Source: Methylacidimicrobium sp. B4 (GTDB taxonomy: Bacteria > Verrucomicrobiota > Verrucomicrobiia > Methylacidiphilales > Methylacidiphilaceae). From it: DNA of 64,000 nucleotides. The translations under genes and the position numbers were made by a program. Below are positions 9,928-21,038 of the stretch, one piece after another; position 1 is the first letter of the stretch, and each line of letters opens with the position of its first letter. The stretch lies in the NCBI RefSeq assembly GCF_017310545.1, contig NZ_CP066203.1, positions 434,001-498,000 of the forward strand. Reading direction: 5' to 3'. The notes beneath the pieces were generated by a model. It worked only from the letters and a program-made list of their open reading frames with translations, searched no databases and had not been told where the DNA came from.

Positions 9928-11548
9928 TCGTCCGGTCTTCACCTACCAGACGCGCTTGAGGCTGGCGGCGGAGCAGGTCGCGGCTCTGGACGCCTATGCG
10001 GATCTCTACGGGCAAGCCGAGCGGGCCCTCTTTGCCAGGATGCGGGTGGGGATTCCGATGGGCGATCTCAAGCGCGAGTTCCTGCGGCGCTTTGGGATCA
10101 CCGCCCGGCAGTTCAACGCGATTCGCGTCGGCCTCGAGGGCAAGATCGCCTCGATCCGGGAGCGGCTTCCGGAGTGGATCGCCGAGGCCGAATCCCGCAT
10201 CCAGAGAGCCGAAAGGGTCATCGGCATCCTCTCGGCGAGGGAGCCAGGCTCGGAGAAGCTTCATCAGAAGAAGCGGCGGCTTGGGAACCTTCGCGCCAGG
10301 CTCGCGGCGCGGATCGCCGACCGGGACTCGGGTCGCGTCCGCCTCTGCTTCGGCTCCCGCCGCCTCTTCCGCAAGCAGTTTGCCCTCGAGGAGAACGGCT
10401 ATGCCAGCCATGCGGAGTGGAAAGAGGATTGGCAGGCGGCGCGGAGCGACCAGTTCTTCGTGATCGGCTCGAAGGACGAGACCGCGGGCAACCAGTCCTG
10501 CCGGGCTTCGATCGAGGACGACGGCAGCCTGACCCTGCGTCTGCGTCTTCCCGATGCGCTGGCCTCGGATGGCAAGCTTCTGGTCATTCCCGGCGTGCGA
10601 TTCGCCTATGGCCAGGAGGAGATCCTTCAGGCGCTTGCCGCGAGCCGGGTTGTCTTCTCGCAAACCAAGACGGGCAAGCCTGTCCGGAAGCGGGAGGGAG
10701 TGGCGGTAAGCTACCGCTTTTTAAGGGATCGGAAGGGCTGGCGGGTCTTCGCGAGCGTCGAGGCCAGGCCGGTTCCCATTGCGACGAGCCGTCTGGCGGG
10801 AGCGGTTGGGATCGACATCAACCACGACCATCTGGCCGTGGCGGAGACGGACCGGTTCGGCAACCTGCGGCGGGCCCTTCGGGTGGATCTCAACCTCTAC
10901 GGCAAGACCGAAGATCAAGCCAAGGCGATCATCGGCGACGCGGCGAGGATGATTGTGGAGATGGCACGGGAGCGTGGTCTTCCCCTGGTCCTTGAGCGGC
11001 TGGATCTCAAGAAAAGGAGGGCTGAGCTTGAGGTGGCGAGTCCATCCGCCGCCAGGAAGATCTCGTCGTTTTGCTACTCCAAGACCATCGCCATGCTCAA
11101 GGCGGCCTGTTTTCGAGCCGGAGTCGAGGGGATCGAAGTCGATCCGGCCTATACTTCCGTGATCGGCGCGGTGAATCACGCGCGTCGTCACGGCATCGGT
11201 TCTCACCAGGGCGCGGCCTATGCCGTGGCCAGGAGAGGCTTGGGCCTCTCCGAGCGTCCGACCGTGCGGGAGGCCATTGCGCCAGCCCGCAATGGCGGCC
11301 ACCTCACCTTTGCCCTACCCGTGAGGAATCGGGCGAAGCATGTGTGGTCGTTCTGGTCGGAGGTTCGGAGGAGGCTCAAAGCGGCGCATGCAGCGCATGC
11401 CCGGTCGGGAGGCTTGCGAGAGCCGCCCGCGCCTTTGCTCCCGGAAACGCGGGCATTGGGCGCAACCTGGGCATTGCCGGCGCAATCCCGGCACGCGAAC
11501 CGTCGGCAGAACTGTTCGGCCGACGTCATCGACGACCTTCCCTGGTAG
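9920..11548 (+). CDS. TnpB-related protein of the IS607/IS605 superfamily
   Basis: A 542-residue protein directly behind the serine recombinase. RuvC-like motifs are visible: the first Asp in AVGIDINHDHLAVAETD (near residue 298) and a Glu in LVLERLDLKKRR (near 360). Between them and the C-terminus there is no CxxC...CxxC zinc ribbon. The usual third acidic motif (DxNAA) is replaced by GSHQGAAYAVARRGLG. This resembles the long TnpB-related accessory family, not canonical RNA-guided TnpB. Whether it cuts DNA cannot be told. The last 45 or so residues are low-complexity. Confidence 0.8.
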   Translation: MSDRPVFTYQTRLRLAAEQVAALDAYADLYGQAERALFARMRVGIPMGDLKREFLRRFGITARQFNAIRVGLEGKIASIRERLPEWIAEAESRIQRAERVIGILSAREPGSEKLHQKKRRLGNLRARLAARIADRDSGRVRLCFGSRRLFRKQFALEENGYASHAEWKEDWQAARSDQFFVIGSKDETAGNQSCRASIEDDGSLTLRLRLPDALASDGKLLVIPGVRFAYGQEEILQALAASRVVFSQTKTGKPVRKREGVAVSYRFLRDRKGWRVFASVEARPVPIATSRLAGAVGIDINHDHLAVAETDRFGNLRRALRVDLNLYGKTEDQAKAIIGDAARMIVEMARERGLPLVLERLDLKKRRAELEVASPSAARKISSFCYSKTIAMLKAACFRAGVEGIEVDPAYTSVIGAVNHARRHGIGSHQGAAYAVARRGLGLSERPTVREAIAPARNGGHLTFALPVRNRAKHVWSFWSEVRRRLKAAHAAHARSGGLREPPAPLLPETRALGATWALPAQSRHANRRQNCSADVIDDLPW

Positions 11549-11552
11549 TGGA

Positions 11553-13181
11553 ATGTTTGTCTATGGTTTTAGGAACGGTTCGCTCAGCCTTCGCACCGTC
11601 GTTTGCGGCATCCTCCTGGTCGCTCTGGCGAATTGCCGCCATTCCCCTCCCTCCGATCGGCTGGTCGTCATTAACGGCCCTGAGCCGGAGAGCCTCGACC
11701 CCCAGGTGATCACGGGGCAGCCCGAGGGGCGCATCTGCAAAGCCCTCTTCGAAGGCCTCACCGCAGAGGACAAGGAGGGAAACGTCGTTCCCGGCATCGC
11801 GCGAGAGTGGTCCGTCTCTCCGGATGGACGGACCTACCGGTTTCTCCTCCGTGAGAGCTGCTGGAGCGACGGGAGCCCACTCACCGCTCAGGATTTCGCT
11901 GCATCCTGGCAGCGTGCTCTCGAGCCCCGGATAGCGGCCAAGTATGCAGATCTGCTCTATTGTATCGAAAACGCCGAAGCCTATAACCGAGGCCGGCTCC
12001 GCGACTTTTCCCAAGTGGGCGTCCGAGCGATCGATTCCCGCACGCTCGAAGTCCATCTGATCGGTCCGACCCCATTCTTTCCCTCGCTCTGCGCTCAATC
12101 CATCTTTTCTCCAGTTCCACTCGCGGTCGTGCGAAGACATGGCGACGATTGGATCAAGCCCGGGAAGCTCATCGGCAACGGCCCCTACCTTCTCGATTCG
12201 TGGCAGATCAATGATCGGATCGTCCTTCGCAAGAACCCTCGATACTGGCGGCAGGAGACCGTTCGCATCCCTTGGATCGAAGCACTGGCCGTAACGCGAG
12301 CATCCGCTGCGTTCAACCTTTTTGCGAGCGGCAAGGCCGATCTCATCCTCGACAAGGGACTCATTCCGACCTTCTTTCTTTCCGAGCTGCGGAAGCAGCC
12401 CTACTTCCATTCCGCCCCGTTCCTGGCCACCTACTTTTATCGGTTCAACGTAACTACGCCCCCCCTGAACGATCCGCGTGTCCGCAAAGCGCTCGCCTTG
12501 TCGGTCGACCGGGAGCGACTGATCCGCACGGTCACTCGTGGCGGAGAGCGTCCGGCCCATTCCTTGACGCCTCCCGGAATTCCCGGATATACGCCGCCGA
12601 CCGGCCTGGGATTCGATCCCGATCGGGCCAGAGCCCTTCTCGCCGAGGCGGGCTTTCCGGGCGGCCGAGGTTTCCCCCCCCTGACCCTGCTTTATAATTC
12701 GAGCGAGCAGAACGAGCAGATCGCCACCGAGATCCAGGCGATTTGGCGGCAGATTCTAGGAATTTCGGTGAGCCTGCGCAATCAGGAGTGGAAGGTCTAT
12801 CTCAATTCCGTACAGTCACTCTCCTACCAGATCGCGCGTTCGAGCTGGGTGGGAGATTACGAAGATCCCTTCACCTTCCTTGGATGCTTCCTGCGCAACA
12901 GCGGGAACAACAATACCGGCTGGTCGAACGACCGGTACGAGAAGCTCCTGACCGAAGCGACGGTGACCGTGGCTCCGAAGGAGCGCCTTGCCCTGCTGCA
13001 CGAAGCCGAGTCCATTCTCGTCAAAGAGGAGCTTCCCATCCTTCCCATCTACTTTTACTCTGGAATCATGCTCTACCACGAAACCCGCCTGGGAGGCATC
13101 AGCGCCAACCTGCTCGACGAGCACCCGTTCCGAGAGATCTACTTTCGCACTCGGTCGGCAGCGGATTCGGCCGACCCCTAA
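11553..13181 (+). CDS. oppA: Peptide ABC transporter substrate-binding lipoprotein, family 5
   Basis: Extracytoplasmic solute-binding protein (SBP_bac_5) that captures oligopeptides for an ABC importer. The start at 11553 gives 542 residues with a hydrophobic signal (VVCGILLVALANC), possibly a lipoprotein signal though the residue before Cys is atypical. Family segments include GPEPESLDPQ, LFEGLTAEDKEG, YRFLLRESCWSDGSPLTAQDF and RKALALSVDRERL. oppB and oppC follow. The start codon lies inside the presumed right end of the IS607-type element, so the N-terminus may be altered by the insertion. Confidence 0.9.
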   Translation: MFVYGFRNGSLSLRTVVCGILLVALANCRHSPPSDRLVVINGPEPESLDPQVITGQPEGRICKALFEGLTAEDKEGNVVPGIAREWSVSPDGRTYRFLLRESCWSDGSPLTAQDFAASWQRALEPRIAAKYADLLYCIENAEAYNRGRLRDFSQVGVRAIDSRTLEVHLIGPTPFFPSLCAQSIFSPVPLAVVRRHGDDWIKPGKLIGNGPYLLDSWQINDRIVLRKNPRYWRQETVRIPWIEALAVTRASAAFNLFASGKADLILDKGLIPTFFLSELRKQPYFHSAPFLATYFYRFNVTTPPLNDPRVRKALALSVDRERLIRTVTRGGERPAHSLTPPGIPGYTPPTGLGFDPDRARALLAEAGFPGGRGFPPLTLLYNSSEQNEQIATEIQAIWRQILGISVSLRNQEWKVYLNSVQSLSYQIARSSWVGDYEDPFTFLGCFLRNSGNNNTGWSNDRYEKLLTEATVTVAPKERLALLHEAESILVKEELPILPIYFYSGIMLYHETRLGGISANLLDEHPFREIYFRTRSAADSADP

Positions 13182-13326
13182 TCCCGCACGCAAACACGAC
13201 GAAGAGGAACTCCTTATTCTCTATCCATCCATGGACCATTCTCTCCGCGGCATCAGGATTACCCCCGGGCACGCAGTGGCCAAGGCGCCCGACGCGGAAA
13301 GAAGACCGTCCGGATGAGAACCCCCA

Positions 13327-14244
13327 ATGCTCGCCTTTCTTCTCCGCCGCTTGACGGGAGCCGTCCCCGTGCTTCTGGGGGTGATCACGATCACCTTCTT
13401 TCTCGTTCGCCTGGCTCCCGGCAGCCCATTTGCCGGGGAACGGGCTATCCCGCCCGCGATCCTGCAGGAGCTGGAAGCCCGCTACAAGCTGAACGGTTCC
13501 CTGTGGGAGCAATATACGAGCTACGTGTCCGACGTCCTCCACGGCGATCTCCGTCTGTCGACCCGATACCGGAATCGCACCGTCAATGAGATTATCGGCC
13601 AGACGCTTCCCGTATCCCTGACGCTCGGGGGTAGTGCATTCGCCCTCGCGCTCGGCTTCGGCATCGCCGCCGGAGTCTGGGCTGCGGTTCGGCACAATCG
13701 GACGGCCGACCGCCTCGTTCAAATCCTCTGCTTGGCCGGAATCTCGATTCCCAGCTTTGTGCTCGCCCCCCTCGCCGTCCTGCTCTTCTCGCTGCACTGG
13801 AGGCTGCTGCCTCCTGGCGGCTGGGGAAGCTTCCGCGAGCTCCTTCTCCCCGCAAGCTGCCTCGCCCTGCCCTATGCTGCGGTCGTGGCGAGGCTCACGC
13901 GCGCCAGCATGCTCGAGATCCTGCCGATGGACTATATCCGCACCGCTCGAGCGAAGGGGCTCCCCGCCGCGACGATCCTCTTCGTCCACGGGCTCAAGCC
14001 CGCCTCCCTTCCGATCGTGGCCTACGCGGCTCCCCTTGCCGCCAACCTCCTGACCGGCTCCCTCGTCATCGAGGAGATCTTCGGCATCCACGGAATGGGC
14101 TCTTTCTTCGTGGAGGGCGTCTTGAGTCGCGACGTTTTTCTGGTCGCCGGGGTGACTCTGGTCTATAGCGCACTTCTGATCGGCTTCAACCTGTTGGCCG
14201 ATCTCACATCGGCATGGCTCGACAAGAGAGTTCAACTATCGTGA
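13327..14244 (+). CDS. oppB: Peptide ABC transporter permease, OppB/DppB type
   Basis: Inner-membrane permease of 305 residues. It opens with the family signature LLRRLTGAVPVLLGVITITFFLVRLAPGSPF and has about six transmembrane segments. The ATPase-contacting EAA loop is seen in DYIRTARAKGLPAATILFVHGLKPA. The C-terminal EEIFGIHGMGSFFVEGVLSRD segment is also conserved. A 145-bp stretch without a gene separates it from oppA. It overlaps oppC by 31 bases, which supports co-translation. Confidence 0.93.
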   Translation: MLAFLLRRLTGAVPVLLGVITITFFLVRLAPGSPFAGERAIPPAILQELEARYKLNGSLWEQYTSYVSDVLHGDLRLSTRYRNRTVNEIIGQTLPVSLTLGGSAFALALGFGIAAGVWAAVRHNRTADRLVQILCLAGISIPSFVLAPLAVLLFSLHWRLLPPGGWGSFRELLLPASCLALPYAAVVARLTRASMLEILPMDYIRTARAKGLPAATILFVHGLKPASLPIVAYAAPLAANLLTGSLVIEEIFGIHGMGSFFVEGVLSRDVFLVAGVTLVYSALLIGFNLLADLTSAWLDKRVQLS

Positions 14245-15134
14245 AGGCCAATGGCCAAAGGCCCAAGGCGAGGCTCGACCGGTGGACCGCCCTTGCGGCC
14301 GCCTCCCTCGCCTTCTTGCTGGTAGTGGCGATCTTCGGACCCCTGCTTTCTCGCTATTCGGCGGCGGAGATCAGCGAAGAGTCCTTGGCGTGCCCGAGCC
14401 TCAACCATTGGATGGGGACCGATATTCATGGGCGTGACCTTTTGACCCGTCTGCTCTGCGGCGCGCGAATCTCCTTCCTGGTCGGCTTCTTCGGCGCGTT
14501 CGTGAGCCTCGTGATCGGCTCAACCTACGGAGCGCTCGCGGGGTACGCGGGAGGAAAGGTCGATCGGCTCCTCATGCAGCTGGTCGATCTTCTCTACTCC
14601 CTCCCCACCCTCATCTTGGTGATCGTCCTGATCGCCTTGCTCGAAGCCCCCCTGAGGAAGGCGTTGATTGGCTGGCAGCTCACGATCCTGCTCCCCTACA
14701 GCCGCATCTTCCTCCTCTTCCTTGGCCTCGGGCTTGTCGAATGGCTCACGATGGCCCGCGTCGTCCGGAGTCGTGTCCTGGTGCTCAAAGCCGCGATCTT
14801 CGTCCAGGCGGCGCAGGTGATCGGAAGGTCACCCTTCGGCATTCTCCGTCACCATATCCTGCCCCACCTCTTGGGAATCGTGGCGGTCTACTTGACCTTG
14901 ACCGTTCCCGCTGTGATCTTGGCCGAGTCGTTCCTGAGCTTCCTCGGCCTGGGAGTCGAGCCCCCCTCCGCAAGCTTGGGGACACTCTTGGCTGATGGAG
15001 CCCAGGCGATCAACCCGATGAAGATGGCCTGGTGGCTTCTGGTCTTCCCCGGCGGAATGCTCGCCTGGACCCTCTGGTCGCTCAACGCTCTCGGAGACAA
15101 GCTGCGAGATCTGCTCGACCCCTCCGGCCGGTAA
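14214..15134 (+). CDS. oppC: Peptide ABC transporter permease, OppC/DppC type
   Basis: Second permease of the peptide importer, 306 residues. The N-terminal OppC segment is followed by the signature HWMGTDIHGRDLLTRLLCGARISF, and the C-terminal AESFLSFLGLGVEPPSASLG motif is intact. No OppD or OppF ATPase gene follows: the next gene is convergent and starts 6 bases away. The importer must therefore use ATPases encoded elsewhere, or be incomplete. Confidence 0.93.
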   Translation: MARQESSTIVKANGQRPKARLDRWTALAAASLAFLLVVAIFGPLLSRYSAAEISEESLACPSLNHWMGTDIHGRDLLTRLLCGARISFLVGFFGAFVSLVIGSTYGALAGYAGGKVDRLLMQLVDLLYSLPTLILVIVLIALLEAPLRKALIGWQLTILLPYSRIFLLFLGLGLVEWLTMARVVRSRVLVLKAAIFVQAAQVIGRSPFGILRHHILPHLLGIVAVYLTLTVPAVILAESFLSFLGLGVEPPSASLGTLLADGAQAINPMKMAWWLLVFPGGMLAWTLWSLNALGDKLRDLLDPSGR

Positions 15135-15140
15135 CGGAAG

Positions 15141-15734
15141 CTACGCATCGGTTGCGTGGGGGAAGCAGCCAAGAGTCAGTGCCGCATCGAGGCGAAGCCT
15201 CGCATGCTGCAAGGCATACCTCACCATGTCCTCGTGATAGACCGGGCGTCCGTCGGGAAAGCAGAGAGCCTCTTCCTCCTCCAACCCCGGCTCCGCCGGT
15301 CGGCCGCTCCTGCAGGGCGCTCCTCTGCCCAAGCGTCCAGGAAGGAGCCACAAGCGCGCTCCATTGCGCTGTCGGCAGCAGAACGTCCGCTCCACCGAGG
15401 CAGGGAGGGAAAGGGCGCCGCCTCGAATCACGACCGGGTCGATCAGGTAGAGCAGAGCCACCCGAATCCCCTCCTCGACGAAGAAGCGGGCGAGACGGAC
15501 CGCGCTCACCCCTCCCCGGCTATAGCCGAAAAGAAAAACGGCTTCGGGTTTCCTCGAGAGCCGGGAAAAGAAGAGCGGAAGGATCCAGCCCACACCGGGA
15601 GGAAAGACGGTGGCGCCTGCCCGCCGGGCCGCCTCGACCAGCAAAAAATTGGCCCACCCGGGCCCGGCGGGACCGACCCCGTGAAAGACGATCCGGCAGA
15701 TCGCTGGCCCGCCTTGGCGGACGCGCATCCTCAC
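15141..15734 (-). CDS. Alpha/beta-hydrolase-like protein of unknown substrate
   Basis: A 197-residue protein with a serine-hydrolase nucleophile elbow GYSRGG (near residue 70) and a following LLYLIDPVV strand that could carry the acid. A His near YALQH could complete a triad. These assignments are by motif only. The GTG start at 15734 overlaps the acnA stop (GTGA); an ATG at 15728 is an alternative. It is the last gene of a minus-strand unit with acnA and converges on oppC. The function is not recognised beyond the fold. Confidence 0.6.
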   Translation of the reverse strand: MRMRVRQGGPAICRIVFHGVGPAGPGWANFLLVEAARRAGATVFPPGVGWILPLFFSRLSRKPEAVFLFGYSRGGVSAVRLARFFVEEGIRVALLYLIDPVVIRGGALSLPASVERTFCCRQRNGARLWLLPGRLGRGAPCRSGRPAEPGLEEEEALCFPDGRPVYHEDMVRYALQHARLRLDAALTLGCFPHATDA

Positions 15735-18577
15735 CCGACCTTTCCTTCACGAGCGAGGATTCGCCGCAACACGTAGGGCAGAATGCCGCCGTGTCGGAAA
15801 TAGTCCGCCTCGGCGGGCGTATCGATCCGGCAAAGGATCGGCACCTCTCGGGTCTCCCCACCAGGCCGGCAGATCCTCAGCGAGAGCTCCTGGCCGGATC
15901 CGAGGTCCTGCTCGAAGCCCGGAATCTCGAAGGTCTCGCTTCCGTCGAGCGAGAGATCGGAAAGCCGGACGCCGCCCCCGAAGGTGCAGGGCAACACCCC
16001 CATGCCGACCAGGTTTCCCCGATGGATGCGTTCGAAGCTCTCCGCGACCACGGCCCGCACTCCCAAGAGCGCACTCCCCTTGGCGGCCCAGTCGCGAGAG
16101 CTCCCGGTCCCATACTCCCGTCCGGCCAAGACCAGCAGCGGGACTCCTTCCTGCCGATACTGCATGGCCGCGTCGTAGATCGACATCACGGCACCATCGG
16201 GCAGGTGACGGGTGACTCCGCCTTCCACCCCCGGCACGAGCTGGTTGCGTAACCGGACGTTCGCGAAGGTGCCGCGTACCATTACCCGATCGTTGCCGCG
16301 GCGGCTGCCGTAGCTATTGAACTCTTCACGGCCCACCCCCAGTTCCTTCAAATATCGGCCCGCCGGTCCGTCCGCCTTGATCGCCCCCGCGGGCGAGATG
16401 TGATCGGTCGTCACCGAGTCCCCCAGGACGCAGAGGGCGCGTGCGCTCACGCAAGGTCGGCGAGCGGGTGCCTCCAAGGAAAACCCTTCCAGAAACGGCG
16501 GCTCTTGAATGTAGGTGTTGTTCGCATCCCAGGCATAGATTGCGCCGCCCGGAGCCTCGATCTCCTGCCATTGAGGATTGAGCTCGGCGAAATTGCGGTA
16601 GAGCCGGCCAAATGCGTCCGGATCATTCGCCAAATCGAGCAGATCGCTCACCTCCTCTCCGCTCGGCCAGATGTCGCGCAGGAATACCGGCCGACCGTTC
16701 TCGTCTCGGCCCAGGGGATCTGATTCCGGATCCCAGTCAACGCGCCCCGCCAGAGCAAAGGCGACGACCAGCGGCGGAGACATGAGGAAATTGGCTCGGA
16801 CCGCCGCATGGATCCGCGCCTCGAAATTGCGATTTCCGGAGAGCACCGCCGCAACAATCAAGCGGTGCGAGCCGATCGCCTCCTCAAGCGGCGCGGACAA
16901 AGGTCCGCTGTTGCCGATGCAGGTCGTGCAGCCATAGCCGACCACTTGGAAACCGAGTCGATCCAAGGAATCCTGTAGCCCGGCGCGCGCCAGATAGTCC
17001 GAGACGACGCGGGAGCCGGGCGCCAAGGAAGTCTTCACGTGCGGAGGCACCGTCAATCCGCGCTCGACGGCCTTCTTCGCCAGAAGGCCGGCGGCGAGCA
17101 TGACACTTGGATTGGAGGTATTCGTGCAGCTGGTGATGGCCGCGATGACGACGCTCCCGTGTCCGATCTCTTCCGGGAAACCATTGGATACTACTTCGAT
17201 GGGATCGGGCGTGGGGCGAAGATCCCGCAGCTCACTTTCGCTCGGAGAGCCCGGTTCCGGGCCGTTGGGATCGGGCGGACGGGCCCTTCCGGCAGCCTGT
17301 GGCTGGACGTGGGTTCGAGCCGCGAGATCCTCCGGGCTTTTCCCATACCCCCCCCGATCCACAGGAAGGGTGAGCCACTGCTGAAAGGCTCCCTTCAGAG
17401 ACTTGAGCCCGATGCGATCCTGCGGACGGCGCGGGCCGGCGACGGCCGGCTCCACCTCCTCAAGCGGCAGCTCCACGATCTCGGTGTAGTCGACCTCGCC
17501 CACTTCCTGGGGTATTTGGAGCATCCCTTGGCTCAAGTAGTATCGTTCCACCAGCTCGAGCAGATCCCGCGGACGGCCGCTCCGCCGCAAATAGGCGAGC
17601 GATTCCCGGTCGAACGGAAAATACCCCATCGTGGCTCCGTACTCCGGCGCCATGTTGCTGAGGGTAGCTCGATCCGGCACGCGGAGCGACGAGGCGCCCG
17701 GACCAAAGAACTCCACGATCTTATTGACCACCCCGACCTGGCGGAGCTTCTCGGTGATCCGCAGCACAAGGTCGGTTGCCGTGACTCCGGGAGCCAAGGC
17801 ACCGGTGAGGTGGACACCGACCACATCGGGCGTGAGCAGATAGTAGGGTTCCCCCAGCATCGCCGCCTCGGCCTCGATCCCGCCGACACCCCATCCGACC
17901 ACGCCCAGCCCGTTGATCATGGTCGTGTGCGAATCGGTTCCCAAGACGGTATCGGGGTAGAGCACCCTTCCCTCCCTTCCCTCCTGAACGAAGACCCCCT
18001 TGGCGAGATATTCCAGGTTCACCTGATGACAGATCCCGATCCCGGGCGGGACGATCCGCAGCTTCCGGAAAGCCCCTTCCCCCCACTTCAAGAAGGCATA
18101 CCGGTCCCGGTTCCGCGCAAACTCCCATCCCAGGTTTTTCGCCAGCGCGTCCGACCTTCCGAAGAGATCGACCTGAACGGAGTGATCGATGACCAGGTCG
18201 ACCGGGATCTCCGGCTCCACCCCGCTCACGACTCGGCCGATCCGGGCCAGCGCACTGCGCATCGCCGCCAGATCGACGAGAAGAGGCACACCTGTGAAGT
18301 CCTGCAGGAGAATGCGAGCCACGCGAAGAGGAATTTCCCGCCGCGCCGGATTCTTCGCCTCCCAGCGAGCCAGCGCCTCCACGTCCCTTTCGTCGACCCC
18401 CGCCGTTCCACAAAAGCGCGCAAGCGACTCGAGAAAAATCCGCAAGCTGATCGGAAGCCGGCGAACCGGCCCCAAGCCGGCTTCCTCCAAAGCGGGAAGC
18501 GAAAAGAAGAAAAACTCTCCCGCTCCCGGAACTGCTAAGCTTCGTCTCCACTCTGCGTTTACTAACTTTGCCTTCAT
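15731..18577 (-). CDS. acnA: Aconitate hydratase
   Basis: TCA-cycle enzyme that isomerises citrate to isocitrate through a [4Fe-4S] cluster. The chosen start at 18577 ([13 protein letters not shown]) gives 948 residues. Cluster ligands lie in [13 protein letters not shown] and [12 protein letters not shown]. Substrate-binding segments such as [22 protein letters not shown] and the C-terminal [16 protein letters not shown] are intact. It is longer than typical AcnA (about 890) because of a Pro/Arg-rich insert of roughly 70 residues just before the first cluster cysteine. No clear ribosome-binding site precedes the start. Confidence 0.95.
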   Translation of the reverse strand: MKAKLVNAEWRRSLAVPGAGEFFFFSLPALEEAGLGPVRRLPISLRIFLESLARFCGTAGVDERDVEALARWEAKNPARREIPLRVARILLQDFTGVPLLVDLAAMRSALARIGRVVSGVEPEIPVDLVIDHSVQVDLFGRSDALAKNLGWEFARNRDRYAFLKWGEGAFRKLRIVPPGIGICHQVNLEYLAKGVFVQEGREGRVLYPDTVLGTDSHTTMINGLGVVGWGVGGIEAEAAMLGEPYYLLTPDVVGVHLTGALAPGVTATDLVLRITEKLRQVGVVNKIVEFFGPGASSLRVPDRATLSNMAPEYGATMGYFPFDRESLAYLRRSGRPRDLLELVERYYLSQGMLQIPQEVGEVDYTEIVELPLEEVEPAVAGPRRPQDRIGLKSLKGAFQQWLTLPVDRGGYGKSPEDLAARTHVQPQAAGRARPPDPNGPEPGSPSESELRDLRPTPDPIEVVSNGFPEEIGHGSVVIAAITSCTNTSNPSVMLAAGLLAKKAVERGLTVPPHVKTSLAPGSRVVSDYLARAGLQDSLDRLGFQVVGYGCTTCIGNSGPLSAPLEEAIGSHRLIVAAVLSGNRNFEARIHAAVRANFLMSPPLVVAFALAGRVDWDPESDPLGRDENGRPVFLRDIWPSGEEVSDLLDLANDPDAFGRLYRNFAELNPQWQEIEAPGGAIYAWDANNTYIQEPPFLEGFSLEAPARRPCVSARALCVLGDSVTTDHISPAGAIKADGPAGRYLKELGVGREEFNSYGSRRGNDRVMVRGTFANVRLRNQLVPGVEGGVTRHLPDGAVMSIYDAAMQYRQEGVPLLVLAGREYGTGSSRDWAAKGSALLGVRAVVAESFERIHRGNLVGMGVLPCTFGGGVRLSDLSLDGSETFEIPGFEQDLGSGQELSLRICRPGGETREVPILCRIDTPAEADYFRHGGILPYVLRRILAREGKVG

Positions 18578-18732
18578 CGCGGACTTGGCATTCTCAAAAA
18601 AAAGAGTAGGCTCCAAAAAAATCGATGGCAACCGGATTCCTTTGGTTGGGAATAGAGAAGCCGATTGGCACACTTCCCGCTTCCCTACCGAGGGGAAAGC
18701 CGATTCGCAAAGAAACAGGAAGGAGGTATGGG

Positions 18733-18888
18733 ATGCGTTTAACCCAAGATCCGTTCGATTCTTGCCTGAAGTCGAAGACCCTGTTCCGTCTGCCTGGTCA
18801 CAAGCAGGAAAAGATCCTTGCTCGTCGCTACGAGCGTCGAAAGGCCCGGCAGCACCTCCATCGCCGTGGATACCCGGAGGAAAGCTAA
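18733..18888 (+). CDS. Small basic hypothetical protein with a strong ribosome-binding site
   Basis: Short open frame of 51 residues, very rich in Arg, Lys and His, preceded by AGGAAGGAGGTATGGG, an excellent Shine-Dalgarno sequence at good spacing. It opens with [11 protein letters not shown]. The same AGGAAGGAGG box and the same first five residues (MRLTQ) occur at the start of rbcS about 700 bases away on the other strand. The rest is unlike RbcS. It could be a real small gene or a relic of the rbcS initiation region. No known family was recognised. Confidence 0.4.
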   Translation: MRLTQDPFDSCLKSKTLFRLPGHKQEKILARRYERRKARQHLHRRGYPEES

Positions 18889-18952
18889 GCCGCTCTCTTC
18901 CGCTCTCGTCCAGTGATGCCTGCCAGCGCTTCGGGCCGACCGGATGCAGAGA

Positions 18953-18989
18953 AGCTTGAGCGGCGCCTCTGGGAAGCGCCGCTCAAGCT
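18953..18989 (-). terminator. Strong hairpin behind rbcS, probable terminator
   Basis: Perfect 14-bp inverted repeat (AGCTTGAGCGGCGC at 18953-18966 and its complement at 18976-18989) with a 9-base loop. It lies about 30 bases past the rbcS stop. No clear T-run follows on either strand, so it may work as an attenuating or mRNA-stabilising stem instead. It also lies 64 bases past the small plus-strand frame and could serve both directions. Confidence 0.6.
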
Positions 18990-19018
18990 CTCCTAACTCC
19001 TCGCCCGAGCGCTACGGT

Positions 19019-19435
19019 TTAGTACCGCTGGCCGGGAGGCTTCTGGGCGGCGTAGGGGCGGGTGGTGTAGCGGATCTGTCGATCCGCGGCCTCCATCCGG
19101 TCGAGGAAAAAGCCGGGCTCCTCCTTCGGCCGCTGCACCAGAAAGGAGAGCATCGTGCTCTGATACCCCTGCTGCCGGTTGTAGCCGCTAAGCCGGATGT
19201 AGTCCTGAGGACGCGCCTTCCGGCACTCCGCCAGCTCGTGCATCACCCCCGCCGGATCCTTCAGGTCGAACATCGGCAGCCCCCACATCTCCCAGTAGAC
19301 ATTCCGCGGATGCGGATCATCGGTAAACTCGATGCTCACCGCCCATCCGTTGCGCAAGCAGTACTCCACCTGCGCCCGAATCTCCTCCTCGGTCAAATCC
19401 GGCAGATACGAAAACGTCCCTTGCGTCAGTCTCAT
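19019..19435 (-). CDS. rbcS: RuBisCO small subunit (red-type form I)
   Basis: Small subunit of the L8S8 CO2-fixing enzyme. The start at 19435 is chosen for its upstream AGGAAGGAGGCAAGCG and gives 138 residues. The N-terminus [13 protein letters not shown] and the segment [20 protein letters not shown] are typical of the red-type lineage, as is the extended C-terminal region ([19 protein letters not shown]). It lies 16 bases behind rbcL in one operon. A strong hairpin follows. Confidence 0.96.
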   Translation of the reverse strand: MRLTQGTFSYLPDLTEEEIRAQVEYCLRNGWAVSIEFTDDPHPRNVYWEMWGLPMFDLKDPAGVMHELAECRKARPQDYIRLSGYNRQQGYQSTMLSFLVQRPKEEPGFFLDRMEAADRQIRYTTRPYAAQKPPGQRY

Positions 19436-19451
19436 TCGCTTGCCTCCTTCC

Positions 19452-20975
<1,524 letters not shown>

Positions 20976-21014
20976 TTATACCCCGCCACCATGAATAATA
21001 CTATTTGATTGTTT

Positions 21015-21029
21015 TTATTTAGCTCATAA
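21015..21029. promoter_or_regulatory. Candidate CbbR operator between rbcL and cbbR
   Basis: TTAT-N7-ATAA palindrome with a central AGCT, in the AT-rich 126-bp region between the divergent rbcL and cbbR starts. LysR-type regulators such as CbbR usually bind AT-rich dyads of the T-N11-A kind in such gaps. The spacing differs from the classic consensus, so this is only a candidate. Confidence 0.4.
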
Positions 21030-21038
21030 GTTGAATAA

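Larger units (their letters stand above)
9331..11564 (+). mobile_element. IS607-type insertion element
   Basis: Element carrying a serine-recombinase tnpA and a tnpB-type gene that overlap by 8 bases. A short inverted pair, ATAGACA at 9331-9337 and TGTCTAT at 11558-11564, sits just outside the two genes and is used here as an approximate boundary. IS607 elements lack long terminal repeats and do not duplicate their target, so the true ends may differ by tens of bases. The element sits between secG and oppA, and its right boundary falls on the oppA start codon region. Confidence 0.65.

Noticed and set aside
17039-18538. 499-codon open frame on the plus strand
   Set aside because: Antisense to the well-supported aconitase gene; its His/Arg/Pro-rich composition and lack of motifs mark it as a shadow.
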